DNA of 64,000 nucleotides from Eubacteriales bacterium (GTDB lineage Bacteria; Bacillota; Clostridia; Lachnospirales; Lachnospiraceae). The notes below the pieces were generated by a model. It worked only from the letters and a program-made list of their open reading frames with translations, searched no databases and was not told the origin of the DNA. Shown piece after piece: positions 37,125-46,009 of this stretch. The stretch is taken from positions 97,191-161,190 of the forward strand of contig JAUNJF010000003.1 in assembly GCA_030533405.1 (NCBI GenBank), written 5' to 3'. The translations under genes were made by a program, and so were the position numbers. Positions within the stretch are counted from its first letter, which is position 1; each line of letters opens with the position of its first letter.

Positions 37125-38060
37125 CTAGTTATTAAATAATGGCGTAGACAAATATCTATCTCCAGAATCAGGAAGCAATGCTACAATTGTCTTTCCCTTA
37201 TTTTCTGGTCTCTTAGCAAGAATCTCTGCAGCCTTAAGTGCTGCACCTGACGAAATTCCAACCAAAATACCTTCTGAAACAGCAAATGCCTTTCCTTCTG
37301 CAAATGCATCTTCATTATCAATGGCAATAATTTCGTCATATACCTTTGTATTCAAAACATCTGGTACAAATCCCGCTCCAATTCCCTGAATCTTATGTGC
37401 TCCTGGCTTACCAGTTGATAGTACAGCACTTGTTGCAGGCTCAACAGCAACGACTTTCACATCTGGGTTTTGTTCCTTCAAATATTCTCCAACACCTGTG
37501 ATGGTTCCACCTGTACCAACGCCAGCAACAAATATATCAACCTTTCCCTCTGTCTGTTTCCAAATTTCAGGACCAGTTGTTGCTTTATGCACCTTAGGAT
37601 TTGCAGGATTTACAAACTGTCCAAGAATAACCGAACCCTCAATCTCCTTGTTAAGCTCCTCGGCCTTCGCAATCGCACCCTTCATACCTTTAGCGCCTTC
37701 TGTAAGAACAAGCTCTGCACCATAAGCCTTCAAAAGATTTCTTCTTTCCACACTCATTGTATCCGGAAGCGTTAAAATCGCTTTATATCCCTTTGCTGCA
37801 GCTACCGATGCAAGACCGATACCTGTATTTCCACTTGTCGGTTCAATGATTGTTGCTCCTGGTTTTAAAATTCCCTTTTCTTCTGCATCCTCTATCATAG
37901 CCAATGCAATTCGATCCTTAACAGATCCTGCTGGATTTAAATATTCCAGTTTTGCAAGTACAGTTGCCTGTGTAATCTCTCTTTTCTTCGCATAACCATT
38001 AAGCTGTAATAATGGAGTTTCTCCAATTAATTCTAATGCACTCTGTTTAATTTCACTCAT
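37125..38060 (-). CDS. cysK: Cysteine synthase (O-acetylserine sulfhydrylase)
   Basis: The canonical copy of the three. It makes cysteine from O-acetylserine and sulfide. The PLP lysine is in [13 protein letters not shown] (about residue 43), the substrate loop is PTSGNTGIG (about 70), the phosphate loop [12 protein letters not shown] (about 177), and [22 protein letters not shown] closes the site. The C-terminal [11 protein letters not shown] is typical. ATG at 38060 has GGAGGAAAAGAAT upstream; the ATG at 38075 overlaps that site. It heads the yezD-nif-like operon and lies behind a structured leader with terminator. Confidence 0.96.
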   Translation of the reverse strand: MSEIKQSALELIGETPLLQLNGYAKKREITQATVLAKLEYLNPAGSVKDRIALAMIEDAEEKGILKPGATIIEPTSGNTGIGLASVAAAKGYKAILTLPDTMSVERRNLLKAYGAELVLTEGAKGMKGAIAKAEELNKEIEGSVILGQFVNPANPKVHKATTGPEIWKQTEGKVDIFVAGVGTGGTITGVGEYLKEQNPDVKVVAVEPATSAVLSTGKPGAHKIQGIGAGFVPDVLNTKVYDEIIAIDNEDAFAEGKAFAVSEGILVGISSGAALKAAEILAKRPENKGKTIVALLPDSGDRYLSTPLFNN

Positions 38061-38090
38061 ATTCTTTTCCTCCATAAATAAATTTTAAAT

Positions 38091-38122
38091 AAAAATAGCA
38101 GTTACCAACTTAAGGCAACTGC
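38091..38122 (-). terminator. Terminator-type attenuator in cysK leader
   Basis: Minus strand GCAGTTGCC and GGTAACTGC pair (one G-U) around TTAAGTT, followed by TATTTTT. It lies 31 bases before the cysK start and after the likely promoter, so it can only act on the leader transcript. Confidence 0.75.
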
Positions 38123-38220
38123 AAGTCTTTCTTTCCTTGCCAACCCTCAAGTTTCTTAAAATATCTTTTTAAGAATTATTCCCTCTTTGGATTGACTCTA
38201 TATTATCATGAACGTATTCA
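38123..38220 (-). promoter_or_regulatory. Structured cysK leader RNA, candidate riboswitch or attenuator
   Basis: Minus strand, in order: a perfect 9-bp hairpin TTCTTAAAA-AGATA-TTTTAAGAA, then the G-rich piece GAGGGTTGGCAAGGAAAG, then CTTGCAGTTGCC leading into the terminator. GGCAAG can pair with CTTGC, which would disrupt the terminator stem. It lacks the T-box AGGGTGG and the SAM-I core. Ligand or protein partner unknown; cysteine, O-acetylserine or CymR-type control are candidates. Confidence 0.45.
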
Positions 38221-38230
38221 TTTGAAAATT

Positions 38231-38255
38231 TGATAAATTTTATCATCAATGATAA
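38231..38255 (-). promoter_or_regulatory. Overlapping palindromic operator before cysK
   Basis: TGATAAATTTTATCA (38231-38245) and TTATCATCAATGATAA (38240-38255) overlap. Both share GATAA half-sites with the operator at 39420-39435. A promoter-like TTTTCAAA...GATAATAT lies just downstream on the minus strand, the position expected for a LysR-type activator. Confidence 0.5.
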
Positions 38256-38295
38256 CTTTTTCTTATTGCATATTCGTTTAATATATTATCCTCTT

Positions 38296-39393
38296 TCAAC
38301 CCACAAGTGTAGTAGCACATGCCTTCATTCTATAACAATTCGCATTATCCTGAATATTGGTTATACTCGCGTCATCCCCACACACTTTACATCTTACATT
38401 TTTATTTGGTAATTTCACTATCCTACTTGTCATAGAAAGTCCGTCAAATACATACATTCTTTTTACTAGCAAATCTCCTATATCGGTAATATACTTAATT
38501 GCTTCTAAAGCCTGTATACTACCAATTATCCCTGTCACAGCACCAATAACTCCTGCGGTAGAACAATTTGGCATATCCGGATTCTCAGGAATATTCTCAA
38601 ATATACATCTATAACAAGGACCTTGATCTGGCACATATGTCATGACCTGACCATGAAATCCTATACATCCAGCATGACAAAATGCTTTTTTATGAAGCAC
38701 ACACGCATCATTCACCAGAAATTTAGTTTCAAAATTATCAGAAGCCTCAATAATAAAATCATATTCACATATTATTTTCTCGATATTTTCCGGTGTAATA
38801 AAATCTGTATATACATTTACTTTAATATTGCAATTTAGACGTTTTATTTTTTCTTTCGCATATAAAGCCTTATTCACATTAATACCTTCCATATCATGAA
38901 TAATCTGCCGCTGCAAATTGGATACACTTACAACATCTGCATCAATCAATCCAATTTCACCAACACCTGCGCTGGCTAAATATAAAGCAACCGGAGATCC
39001 CAATCCTCCAACTCCAACAATCAACACCTTTGCTTTTTTTAATTTCTTTTGTCCTTCTATTCCTATTTCCGGAAGAATAATCTGTCTATCATAACGCTGG
39101 AGTTCTTCCTCAGATAACTCATCTAAATAATGAATCAACCACGATTTGTAACCACCAACTAAATCATATGCTTCATACCCACGTTCTCGCAATTTTTTCA
39201 CCACAACTGCGCTCTTTTGACCATACATACAATATACGATAAGTTTTTTATTTTTATGTTTTTCTTCCGACAAAGATTCTATTTCAATTGCTCCATCAAT
39301 GTGACCATGCATATATGCTACACTTCCTCTTGTATCAACAAACAAAATGTCACGCAGATTCAACGTTTCCGCTTCTTCTATTGTAATTTTCAT
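38296..39393 (-). CDS. Rhodanese-ThiF/MoeB-type E1-like fusion
   Basis: The N-terminal rhodanese domain (about 1-95) has the persulfide cysteine in LIVYCMYGQKSAV (Cys54). It is followed by an E1-like adenylyltransferase (about 100-335): VLIVGVGGLGSPVALYLASAGVG is the ATP loop, CYRC and CKVC are the zinc pairs, and CSTAGVIG carries the likely thioester cysteine. MoeB/MOCS3 proteins have the opposite domain order. It should activate and thiolate the C-terminal Gly-Gly of a ThiS/MoaD/CysO-like carrier, but none is in the window. It lies between the LysR gene and cysK and probably channels sulfur to cysteine synthesis. Confidence 0.9.
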   Translation of the reverse strand: MKITIEEAETLNLRDILFVDTRGSVAYMHGHIDGAIEIESLSEEKHKNKKLIVYCMYGQKSAVVVKKLRERGYEAYDLVGGYKSWLIHYLDELSEEELQRYDRQIILPEIGIEGQKKLKKAKVLIVGVGGLGSPVALYLASAGVGEIGLIDADVVSVSNLQRQIIHDMEGINVNKALYAKEKIKRLNCNIKVNVYTDFITPENIEKIICEYDFIIEASDNFETKFLVNDACVLHKKAFCHAGCIGFHGQVMTYVPDQGPCYRCIFENIPENPDMPNCSTAGVIGAVTGIIGSIQALEAIKYITDIGDLLVKRMYVFDGLSMTSRIVKLPNKNVRCKVCGDDASITNIQDNANCYRMKACATTLVG

Positions 39394-39419
39394 ATATATC
39401 TTCTTACCTTTTCACTCTC

Positions 39420-39435
39420 TTATCATTAACGATAA
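39420..39435 (-). promoter_or_regulatory. Palindromic operator before rhodanese-ThiF
   Basis: TTATCATTAACGATAA is an imperfect palindrome with the same TTATC/GATAA half-sites as the cysK operator, in the 58-base gap between the LysR stop and the rhodanese-ThiF start. Confidence 0.45.
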
Positions 39436-39451
39436 CAAATTATTATCACCA

Positions 39452-40357
39452 TCATAATTCCTTATATTTCAACAATTCCTCAATATATGTGGTTCCAATA
39501 TCACTAATTGCATGGTTTTCCCTTACAAGATACCCTATTGTAAGCGGATCTTCTTCCTTTAATTTAATACACACAAAACCGTCTTTTAAAGCAATACTCT
39601 CTGTCATATTTCCTGTTCCAATTGAATATCCATTCAGAGATGCCATTAATTCCGCTGTGGTTGCTCTATCATTTGATTTCAGAAGTTTATGAAAATCATA
39701 ATCGCCAAGTGCTTCTTCTGTTAGATAATAATCGCTCTCACCATTCTGATCAAAAGAGACACACGGATAATTCTCCAATTCCTCTAATGACAACTCTTGC
39801 TTACCAGCTAATGGATGTGTCTTCCACAAATATGCATATGTATTTCGCATCATCAATGGTACAAATTTTAACTGATATTCTCTAAACAATTTCTTCATTA
39901 CTTTTTCATTATTGTTAGAATACGAAATAATACCGATTTCACTTTTCAAATTTTTAACACTACTAAGCACATCTTCTGTTTTCGTTTCATGAACAGCATA
40001 AACATATTTCTGCGCATCATATTTCTTTACTGTATTAATAAATGCGTGCAACGCAAACACATAGTGTTGCATAGATACACTAAAATGCTTCTTATCTTTC
40101 CACTTATCGATATACCGGTCTTCTATTAGTTCATATTGGCTCACTGCCTGTTTTGCATAAGCCAAAAATTCTCTTCCCTCATCTGTAATACTTACACCTT
40201 TATTATTTCGCTCAAATATCTGAATATTAATCTCTTCTTCCAATTCTCGTATTGTAAAAGACAAGGCCGGCTGAGAAATAAACAGCCGACTCGCCGCCTC
40301 TCTCATGGAAGAGGCATTTGCTAGAGCAATTACATATTTTAGTTGCATAATTGTCAT
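39452..40357 (-). CDS. LysR-type regulator of sulfur genes
   Basis: LysR family: the winged HTH is at residues 1-60 (LKYVIALANASSMREAASRLFISQPALSFTIRELEEEI) and the effector domain fills the rest (about 90-300). The N-terminal sequence resembles the CysB/CysL/CysR-type group. ATG at 40357 has GGGAGGAGAGAATAGT upstream. Given its neighbours (ThiF-rhodanese and cysK downstream, cysE and transsulfuration genes upstream) it probably activates them with O-acetylserine or a related effector. GATAA palindromes before thiF and cysK are candidate sites. Confidence 0.9.
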   Translation of the reverse strand: MTIMQLKYVIALANASSMREAASRLFISQPALSFTIRELEEEINIQIFERNNKGVSITDEGREFLAYAKQAVSQYELIEDRYIDKWKDKKHFSVSMQHYVFALHAFINTVKKYDAQKYVYAVHETKTEDVLSSVKNLKSEIGIISYSNNNEKVMKKLFREYQLKFVPLMMRNTYAYLWKTHPLAGKQELSLEELENYPCVSFDQNGESDYYLTEEALGDYDFHKLLKSNDRATTAELMASLNGYSIGTGNMTESIALKDGFVCIKLKEEDPLTIGYLVRENHAISDIGTTYIEELLKYKEL

Positions 40358-40382
40358 ACTATTCTCTCCTCCCAACAACTTA

Positions 40383-41009
40383 TTATGCACATTTCCAATT
40401 ACATTTTACACTTTCATAAATAGCTTCCGCTAAGTTGTCATGTCCCACAATGTCTAAATGTTCCTGATCCGCCTTACTTGGACTTGCGTATTCTGACGCT
40501 GCAAGAAAATGAACCTTTCTCTTCTCAGCAACCTTCTGATACTCTTCCTTCAAATGCTTGGACACCACCACTGAATTTGCATTAAATTCTGGATCATATT
40601 GTTCCATCCAAACATCCTCTCCTAACTGAATTGGCGATACCAAAAGAACCTTTTCTGGAGCAACATATTTTAAAACCAAATCCAAACATTCTTCAACACC
40701 ATGTGCAATTCTCTTTTCTGTATTTCCATAATGAGATTTACAATCATTTGTTCCAAGCATCAGAATTACAGAGTCGATATCCTTTGTTTCCTTAAAAATA
40801 TCTCTAAGCGTATTCACACCTTTTCGATTTGGTCTGCTAACATCTTCAAACACTGTTGTTCTTCCACATAATCCCTGCTCTATAATATTCACATCGTTTA
40901 GTTTTTCCTGTAATTTACTTGTCCACCGAATTCCCCATGGATACCGTTCCTTTGTGTTTGGATTATATCCCCATGTATTAGAATCACCAAAGCATAATAT
41001 ATTTTTCAT
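40383..41009 (-). CDS. SGNH/GDSL hydrolase
   Basis: Small esterase-like protein. The nucleophile serine is in ILCFGDSNTWGYNP (Ser9), the oxyanion glycine is in the Gly of LCGRTT (about 56), the block III is MLGTNDCKSHYG, and the catalytic histidine appears in DIVGHDNLAEAI. No signal peptide. It starts at ATG 41009 behind GGAGGTG. Its stop lies 25 bases before the LysR start. Its place among cysteine genes suggests it deacylates an O-acyl amino acid or thioester, but that is inference. Confidence 0.85.
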   Translation of the reverse strand: MKNILCFGDSNTWGYNPNTKERYPWGIRWTSKLQEKLNDVNIIEQGLCGRTTVFEDVSRPNRKGVNTLRDIFKETKDIDSVILMLGTNDCKSHYGNTEKRIAHGVEECLDLVLKYVAPEKVLLVSPIQLGEDVWMEQYDPEFNANSVVVSKHLKEEYQKVAEKRKVHFLAASEYASPSKADQEHLDIVGHDNLAEAIYESVKCNWKCA

Positions 41010-41095
41010 AGCGAATAACACCTCCAAATTCATCTTTTCTTATGATTTACCAATATAGCACTACTGCTTGTTTTGAGTCTAATACATATAATCTT

Positions 41096-42292
41096 TCATT
41101 CGTGATAACTATTCTTTATAACATCACGGATACGATCTAACGCTTCCTTTAAAGTCGCTGTATCGGTAGCAATATTAATTCTCTCAAATCCTTCACCAAC
41201 CGCTCCGAATATAGCACCACTATCTAACCAAAGCTTTGCTTTATTGACAATCAAATCTTCTCTTTCATCTTCACGCAAACCAAGATTTCTAAAATCAATC
41301 CATATCAAATATGTTCCCTCTGGTTCAATCAATTTGATTTCTGGTATCTCTGTCTGAATATATTCTCTGACAAAATCTAAATTCTTTTTTAGATATTTCT
41401 TCAGTTCCTGATACCATTCCTCACCGTATTTATATGCAGCCTCGCAAGCCACAATTCCCATCGTATTGAGCTGACTATAACCTGCTGCTGCGATTTCTTT
41501 TTTAAATGCATGTCTTAAATGAGCATCCTGAATGATAATATTAGATATCTGCAAGCCTGCTAAATTAAATGTTTTTGCTGGAGAGGTTGCGGTAATACAA
41601 TACTCCTTGATTCTTTCATCTACATTTACAAGTGGTGTGTGCGTATATCCATCAAATGTAAAATCCTCATGAATTTCATCGCTCACTACAACCACCTCAT
41701 ATTTGACACAGATTTCTGCAATTTTTTTCAACTCTTCTACTGACCACACTCTACCTACTGGATTATGCGGACTGCAAAGCAAAAATAATTTCACATGATT
41801 TTCTTTAATTTTCTGTTCAAAATCCTCAAAATCAATGTGGTATTTTCCATCCTCCAAAAGCACTAAATCATTGCTCACAAGCTTTCTGTTATTATCTACA
41901 ATTACCTCTGTAAATGGATAATAAACAGGTTGCTGGATTAGTACTGCATCTCCTTCTTTTGTGTATGCCTTCACAGCCATTGCAAGTGCAAATACAACAC
42001 CAGGTGTCTTTACAATCCAGTTTGGCTTTACATCAAAATTGTGATGCTTCTTAAGCCAGCCTGACACTGCCTCAAAATATTTATCTCTTGTTTCTGTGTA
42101 ACCAAATATTCCATGTTCAACGCGCTTATGAATTTCATCCAAAATCAAACTAGATGTCTTAAAATCCATATCTGCTACCCAAAGTGGCAAAACATCCTCC
42201 GGTTTTCCTCTTCTCTTTGCAAAATCAAATTTCAAACAATCTGTATCCTTACGATTAACCTGTTCATCAAAATTTATATTTTGTTCTGTCAT
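41096..42292 (-). CDS. MalY/PatB-type PLP C-S lyase or aminotransferase
   Basis: Fold type I PLP enzyme of the MalY/PatB (cystathionine beta-lyase) group. FDFAKRRGKPEDVLPLWVADMDF is the family start, NPHNPVGRVWS is the substrate loop, and the PLP lysine lies in SPAKTFNLAGLQ (Lys near 237). Members break C-S bonds of cystathionine or cysteine conjugates to release thiols. It lies 33 bases after the transsulfuration gene and before the SGNH gene. A paralogue is at 50793. Confidence 0.92.
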   Translation of the reverse strand: MTEQNINFDEQVNRKDTDCLKFDFAKRRGKPEDVLPLWVADMDFKTSSLILDEIHKRVEHGIFGYTETRDKYFEAVSGWLKKHHNFDVKPNWIVKTPGVVFALAMAVKAYTKEGDAVLIQQPVYYPFTEVIVDNNRKLVSNDLVLLEDGKYHIDFEDFEQKIKENHVKLFLLCSPHNPVGRVWSVEELKKIAEICVKYEVVVVSDEIHEDFTFDGYTHTPLVNVDERIKEYCITATSPAKTFNLAGLQISNIIIQDAHLRHAFKKEIAAAGYSQLNTMGIVACEAAYKYGEEWYQELKKYLKKNLDFVREYIQTEIPEIKLIEPEGTYLIWIDFRNLGLREDEREDLIVNKAKLWLDSGAIFGAVGEGFERINIATDTATLKEALDRIRDVIKNSYHE

Positions 42293-42324
42293 ATTTCGTC
42301 ACCTCTCTGATTCGCATCTTTTCC

Positions 42325-43497
42325 TTAGATATACAATCTTTGATATCCATCATAGGAATCTATTGCTTCTTTTAAATCTGCAATCAAATCTTTACTATCT
42401 TCTATTCCCGCTGAAAGTCTTAACACGCAGTCTGTGATACCATTCGCAATGCGAACTTCCTCTGGAACATCTGCATGCGTCTGTGTACAGGGATAAGTCA
42501 ATAATGTTTCTACGCCACCAAGACTTTCCGCAAATGGTATCAACCTCGTATATTTTAAAATGTGTTTTGCTAAATGTTTGCTCTCCACCTCAAAAGTAAG
42601 CATTGCACCAAAACCTCTTGCCTGACTCTTACAAATTTCATACCCCTGACTTCCTTCTATTCCAGGATAATAAACATTTTTCACCTTTGGCTCAGAAAGA
42701 AGGTACTTTACAATTGCCTGCGCATTTTCCTGCGCTTTTTCCATACGGATTGGAAGCGTTTTAATGCCTCTTAAAATCAACCAGCTATCAAATGGTGCAA
42801 GACCCGAACCAACTGTCTTTATGATAAATCTCAGCTTGTCTGATATTTCCTGTACATTGGTTACAACAAAACCCGATAACGTGTCATTGTGACCACCAAG
42901 ATATTTGGTACCACTATGAACAACCACATCTGCGCCAAGTTCTAACGGATTTTGGAAATATGGTGAAAGAAATGTATTATCCACAATGAGAATCAAATCA
43001 TGTTCCTTTGCAATTGCTGCAATTTTTCTGATATCAACCACATTCATCATTGGATTGGTTGGTGTTTCAATAAAGATTGCCTTTGTATCCTTTGTTATGT
43101 ACTCCTCCACATCAACTTTGGAACAATCAACATGAGAAAATGTAATTCCATTTTTTTCACTAATGTTATCAAATAAACGAATACTACCACCATACAAATC
43201 TGCATCTGTAATAATATGATCTCCTGGCTTAAATATTTCCATCAATGCTGTAATTGCTGCCATACCACTACTAAATGCTAACGCATCAATTCCTTTTTCC
43301 AGACTGGCAACCACTTTTTCTAATTGTTCTCTCGTCGGATTCTGTAATCTGCTATAATCAAATCCTGTACTCTGTCCAACCTCTGGATGCGCATATGTTG
43401 CGGTTTGATAAATAGGAAAGCTAATGGTTCCTGTTGACTCCTTCTCAAATGTTTCTTTATTTCCATATATACATCGTGTAGCAAATTCTAATTCCAT
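42325..43497 (-). CDS. Cystathionine gamma-synthase/gamma-lyase family enzyme
   Basis: Fold type I Cys/Met metabolism PLP enzyme. DYSRLQNPTREQLEKVVASLE is the N-terminal signature, VVHSGTKYLGGHNDTLSGFVV holds the PLP lysine (about residue 198), and the C-terminal RLSAGIED is standard. It could act as cystathionine gamma-synthase, gamma-lyase or O-acetylhomoserine sulfhydrylase. ATG at 43497 has AGGGAGGAATGTGCC. It follows cysE by 48 bases. Together with MalY and CysK it gives routes between cysteine and homocysteine. Confidence 0.93.
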   Translation of the reverse strand: MELEFATRCIYGNKETFEKESTGTISFPIYQTATYAHPEVGQSTGFDYSRLQNPTREQLEKVVASLEKGIDALAFSSGMAAITALMEIFKPGDHIITDADLYGGSIRLFDNISEKNGITFSHVDCSKVDVEEYITKDTKAIFIETPTNPMMNVVDIRKIAAIAKEHDLILIVDNTFLSPYFQNPLELGADVVVHSGTKYLGGHNDTLSGFVVTNVQEISDKLRFIIKTVGSGLAPFDSWLILRGIKTLPIRMEKAQENAQAIVKYLLSEPKVKNVYYPGIEGSQGYEICKSQARGFGAMLTFEVESKHLAKHILKYTRLIPFAESLGGVETLLTYPCTQTHADVPEEVRIANGITDCVLRLSAGIEDSKDLIADLKEAIDSYDGYQRLYI

Positions 43498-43545
43498 GGC
43501 ACATTCCTCCCTTATAAAATACGTAAGTGCTAAAGGCAATCTCTC

Positions 43546-44448
43546 TTAATTTCTAGTTTTAATATTTAACTCTGGCATCAATGCAGATACTCTGGTATTT
43601 TCTGCTACCGACTCAGTTATAAATGTATTTCCTGCTATCACTGCGTTTTTACCAATCACTGTGTCACCACCTAACACAGTGGCATTTGCATATATCACAA
43701 CATAATCCTCAATCGTTGGATGTCTTTTTACACCAGACAACTGCTGTCCCTTCATCGTTGAAATCGCACCCAATGTTACACCTTGATACATTTTGACATG
43801 ATTCCCAATAATTGTCGTTTCTCCGATTACAATACCTGTACCATGATCAATAAAGAAATACTCCCCAATCGTTGCGCCAGGATTGATATCGATTCCCGTT
43901 TTTCCATGTGCATGCTCCGTCATAATTCTTGGTATATATGGTACCTTTAACTTATATAACTCATGTGCAACACGGTATACAAAAATAGCATAAATTCCTG
44001 GATACGAAAATATAATCTCTTCCTTGCTTGACGCTGCAGGATCTCCCTCTAACTCCGCTTCTACATCCTTAAGAATCATTTCCTGTATCTTGGGCAATTT
44101 ATCAATAAATGCCAATACAATATTCTCAACCTCTAAATCAAAATCCTCACTTCTATTTCTCTTTCCTCGAAACAAAAGTACCGTTCTAATCTGCCGATAT
44201 AATTTTTCATAAACCATTGCGATTGCATTTCCTGCGAAATTTTCTAAATTCACATATGCTGAATTTTCCTCACCAAAAAATCCCGGAAATACAATTTTTC
44301 TGATTTCATTTAACACATCTATAATTTCTGTTTCTTTCGGTAACCGTTCACCAATACTAACAGAAAAAAGTCCTTGATTATTATAATTATCTGACACGCT
44401 TGCTGCTGCTTTTTCTATTCTCTCTTTTACTCTATTATTCTCACTCAT
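43546..44448 (-). CDS. cysE: Serine O-acetyltransferase
   Basis: Makes O-acetylserine, the acceptor for CysK. The N-terminal half is alpha-helical (about 1-180). The C-terminal left-handed beta-helix has the hexapeptide repeats GATIGEYFFIDHGTGIVIGETTIIGNHVK with the two catalytic-type histidines (HGKTGIDINP and IDHGTGI). It is the longer, about 300-residue EpsC/SrpH-like clostridial type. ATG at 44448 is preceded by AGAGGAACAT. First gene of the cluster; a promoter-like TATAAT lies near 44514 in the 125-base leader. Confidence 0.95.
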   Translation of the reverse strand: MSENNRVKERIEKAAASVSDNYNNQGLFSVSIGERLPKETEIIDVLNEIRKIVFPGFFGEENSAYVNLENFAGNAIAMVYEKLYRQIRTVLLFRGKRNRSEDFDLEVENIVLAFIDKLPKIQEMILKDVEAELEGDPAASSKEEIIFSYPGIYAIFVYRVAHELYKLKVPYIPRIMTEHAHGKTGIDINPGATIGEYFFIDHGTGIVIGETTIIGNHVKMYQGVTLGAISTMKGQQLSGVKRHPTIEDYVVIYANATVLGGDTVIGKNAVIAGNTFITESVAENTRVSALMPELNIKTRN

Positions 44449-44581
44449 ATATGTTCCTCTTTTCAAATCATTTCATTTATTTCATACCATTTTGCTATGA
44501 TTTAATAAGAATTATACTATTACACTTTCATATTGGAAAATACATATATTTTATCTTTTGTTATAAATTTTATTTAGAACT

Positions 44582-44626
44582 AAAAAAAGCCAGGATTACG
44601 AACGCTTTCGTAATCTTGACTTTTTT
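44582..44626 (-). terminator. Terminator after 89-aa protein gene
   Basis: GTCAAGATTACGAA pairs with TTCGTAATCCTGGC around a CGC-containing loop, flanked by A and T runs on both sides, so it could end transcription from both directions. It overlaps the stop codon of the 89-aa gene. Confidence 0.85.
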
Positions 44627-44894
44627 ATCCTTTCTCCTTGGAAACTCTAATAAAACTTTTCTTTCCAAATTCATTTGTCACTTGCACATATTCAAATTCA
44701 GAATCCGTTTTCTTCATTTTCTCCTCATACTCTGCTATGACCTTCTCAATCTTCTCTAAGGAAACAGGATATGTCAGATTCTTTTGAATCTCTTTCACCG
44801 AATATCCTTGTTTGTATAAATGTTTCACGGCATCTACATACGCAAATCCAGCAGCCATAGACGCTACTGCTTCTTGAAAATATCTGTTCTCCAT
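44625..44894 (-). CDS. Small conserved protein, unknown function
   Basis: An 89-residue soluble protein. It begins MENRYFQEAVASMAAGFAYVD, has a helix-turn-helix-like GYSVKEIQKNLTYPVSLEKIEKV (about 30-55) and ends in a basic beta-like tail (FGKKSFIRVSKEKG). No family recognised. It lies 90 bases after the DUF-type protein gene, behind its terminator. Confidence 0.6.
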   Translation of the reverse strand: MENRYFQEAVASMAAGFAYVDAVKHLYKQGYSVKEIQKNLTYPVSLEKIEKVIAEYEEKMKKTDSEFEYVQVTNEFGKKSFIRVSKEKG

Positions 44895-44927
44895 CCTTTT
44901 TCTCCTTGAGGAACCTTCTCCAAAATC

Positions 44928-44966
44928 AAAAAACGCCCGAGGCGGAACATTTCCGCTTCGGACGCA
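44928..44966 (-). terminator. Terminator after coiled-coil protein gene
   Basis: Minus strand GCGTCCGAAGCGGAA pairs with TTCCGCCTCGGGCGT (two G-U or mismatched positions) and is followed by TTTTTTGA. Confidence 0.85.
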
Positions 44967-44984
44967 TTTCTACACCATCATAAA

Positions 44985-45890
44985 TTATCCTTTGAAATCA
45001 AAATTCTGACCTACACGCATTTCTTCATCTGTCATGACAGAGTTTGCTGAATTATCATATGCATACTTGGAAACCTTACTAACCAAATCATCCATAGAAT
45101 CTGCCTTAATTTCAACATACTCTTTCTCATCCGTTTCCGAAATATTCTTATCGTCCTTGCCTTTTCCCTCTTTTAATTCCTTTTGCTTTACACGATTCTC
45201 TTCTCTTGTTTTTTCAAGTTTTTCTTCCTTGGCTTTTTTCTCAGCTTGCTTCTTTTCCTTCGCCTTTGCTGCCTTCTTCTCAGCCTGTTTCTTTTCCATT
45301 ATTTTTGCCTGATCATTTGACGATTTTTCTAATGTGGCAAAGAAACTTGTTGTACCATCCGAATTAACAGACATTCCAAAGTTCTTAACATTTGCTCCGC
45401 TACTTGCAAGGCTATTCTTTGCATTTGTAAGCTGTGTCTGAGACATTGCAATTATACCTTCGTATTTTTTTCGGAACGATTCATCATTTGCCATTTGCTC
45501 TAACTTTGCATCGTCAATCAAAACAACCTGCTTATTTGCATTGCCATATGCCGCAGCATTGGCATGCACTTTCGATTTCATATCCTGGCTCACTGCAATA
45601 AATTCCATATTATGAAATTTCGATTTTAGTTTTTCATAATACTCCTTCGCTTTGTCCGATAGTTGTACGTCTCCAATTGCCATTCCTACACCTGTTTTAT
45701 TTGCAGGAACCAAAGAGCTGGCTGTATCAATCGGTTTCCAGGTTGATGTCTTTACATCTGTACTCTGTTTTGATGTTTTCGCGTTTTCCGCCGTTTTAAC
45801 ATCTTTTGAAATTTCATTTGTGTTCTGTGTTTTACGATTCCACACTTCATTTGTCTGCTGATATGCAGATACTCCATACATACTTGCCAT
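44985..45890 (-). CDS. Coiled-coil protein near flagellar genes (DUF6033-like)
   Basis: A 301-residue protein with no signal peptide. The N-terminal 130 residues are Ser/Thr/Lys-rich (VSAYQQTNEVWNRKTQNTNEI) and the middle has DVQLSDKAKEYYEKLKSKF. A long charged coiled coil follows at about 190-245 (KKQAEKKAAKAKEKKQAEKK). Its start resembles other Lachnospiraceae proteins of the DUF6033 group, function unknown. It is next to the FliD-like gene, and I suspect a flagellar or surface role. Ribosome site AAGGAGGTTTTATT. Confidence 0.6.
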   Translation of the reverse strand: MASMYGVSAYQQTNEVWNRKTQNTNEISKDVKTAENAKTSKQSTDVKTSTWKPIDTASSLVPANKTGVGMAIGDVQLSDKAKEYYEKLKSKFHNMEFIAVSQDMKSKVHANAAAYGNANKQVVLIDDAKLEQMANDESFRKKYEGIIAMSQTQLTNAKNSLASSGANVKNFGMSVNSDGTTSFFATLEKSSNDQAKIMEKKQAEKKAAKAKEKKQAEKKAKEEKLEKTREENRVKQKELKEGKGKDDKNISETDEKEYVEIKADSMDDLVSKVSKYAYDNSANSVMTDEEMRVGQNFDFKG

Positions 45891-46009
45891 AATAAAACCT
45901 CCTTGTCTTATACATCTAAAATCCTTTTTACTACAAGTATTCTCTTCTGAGTTATATAATAATATACAGTTACACCAAACACCTCCATGTGTTAGTGAGC
46001 ATGCATATA

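Noticed and set aside
38123-38220. T-box or SAM-I riboswitch before cysK
   Set aside because: The T-box AGGGTGG core and the SAM-I core helices are absent; the segment AGGGTTGG is only superficially similar.
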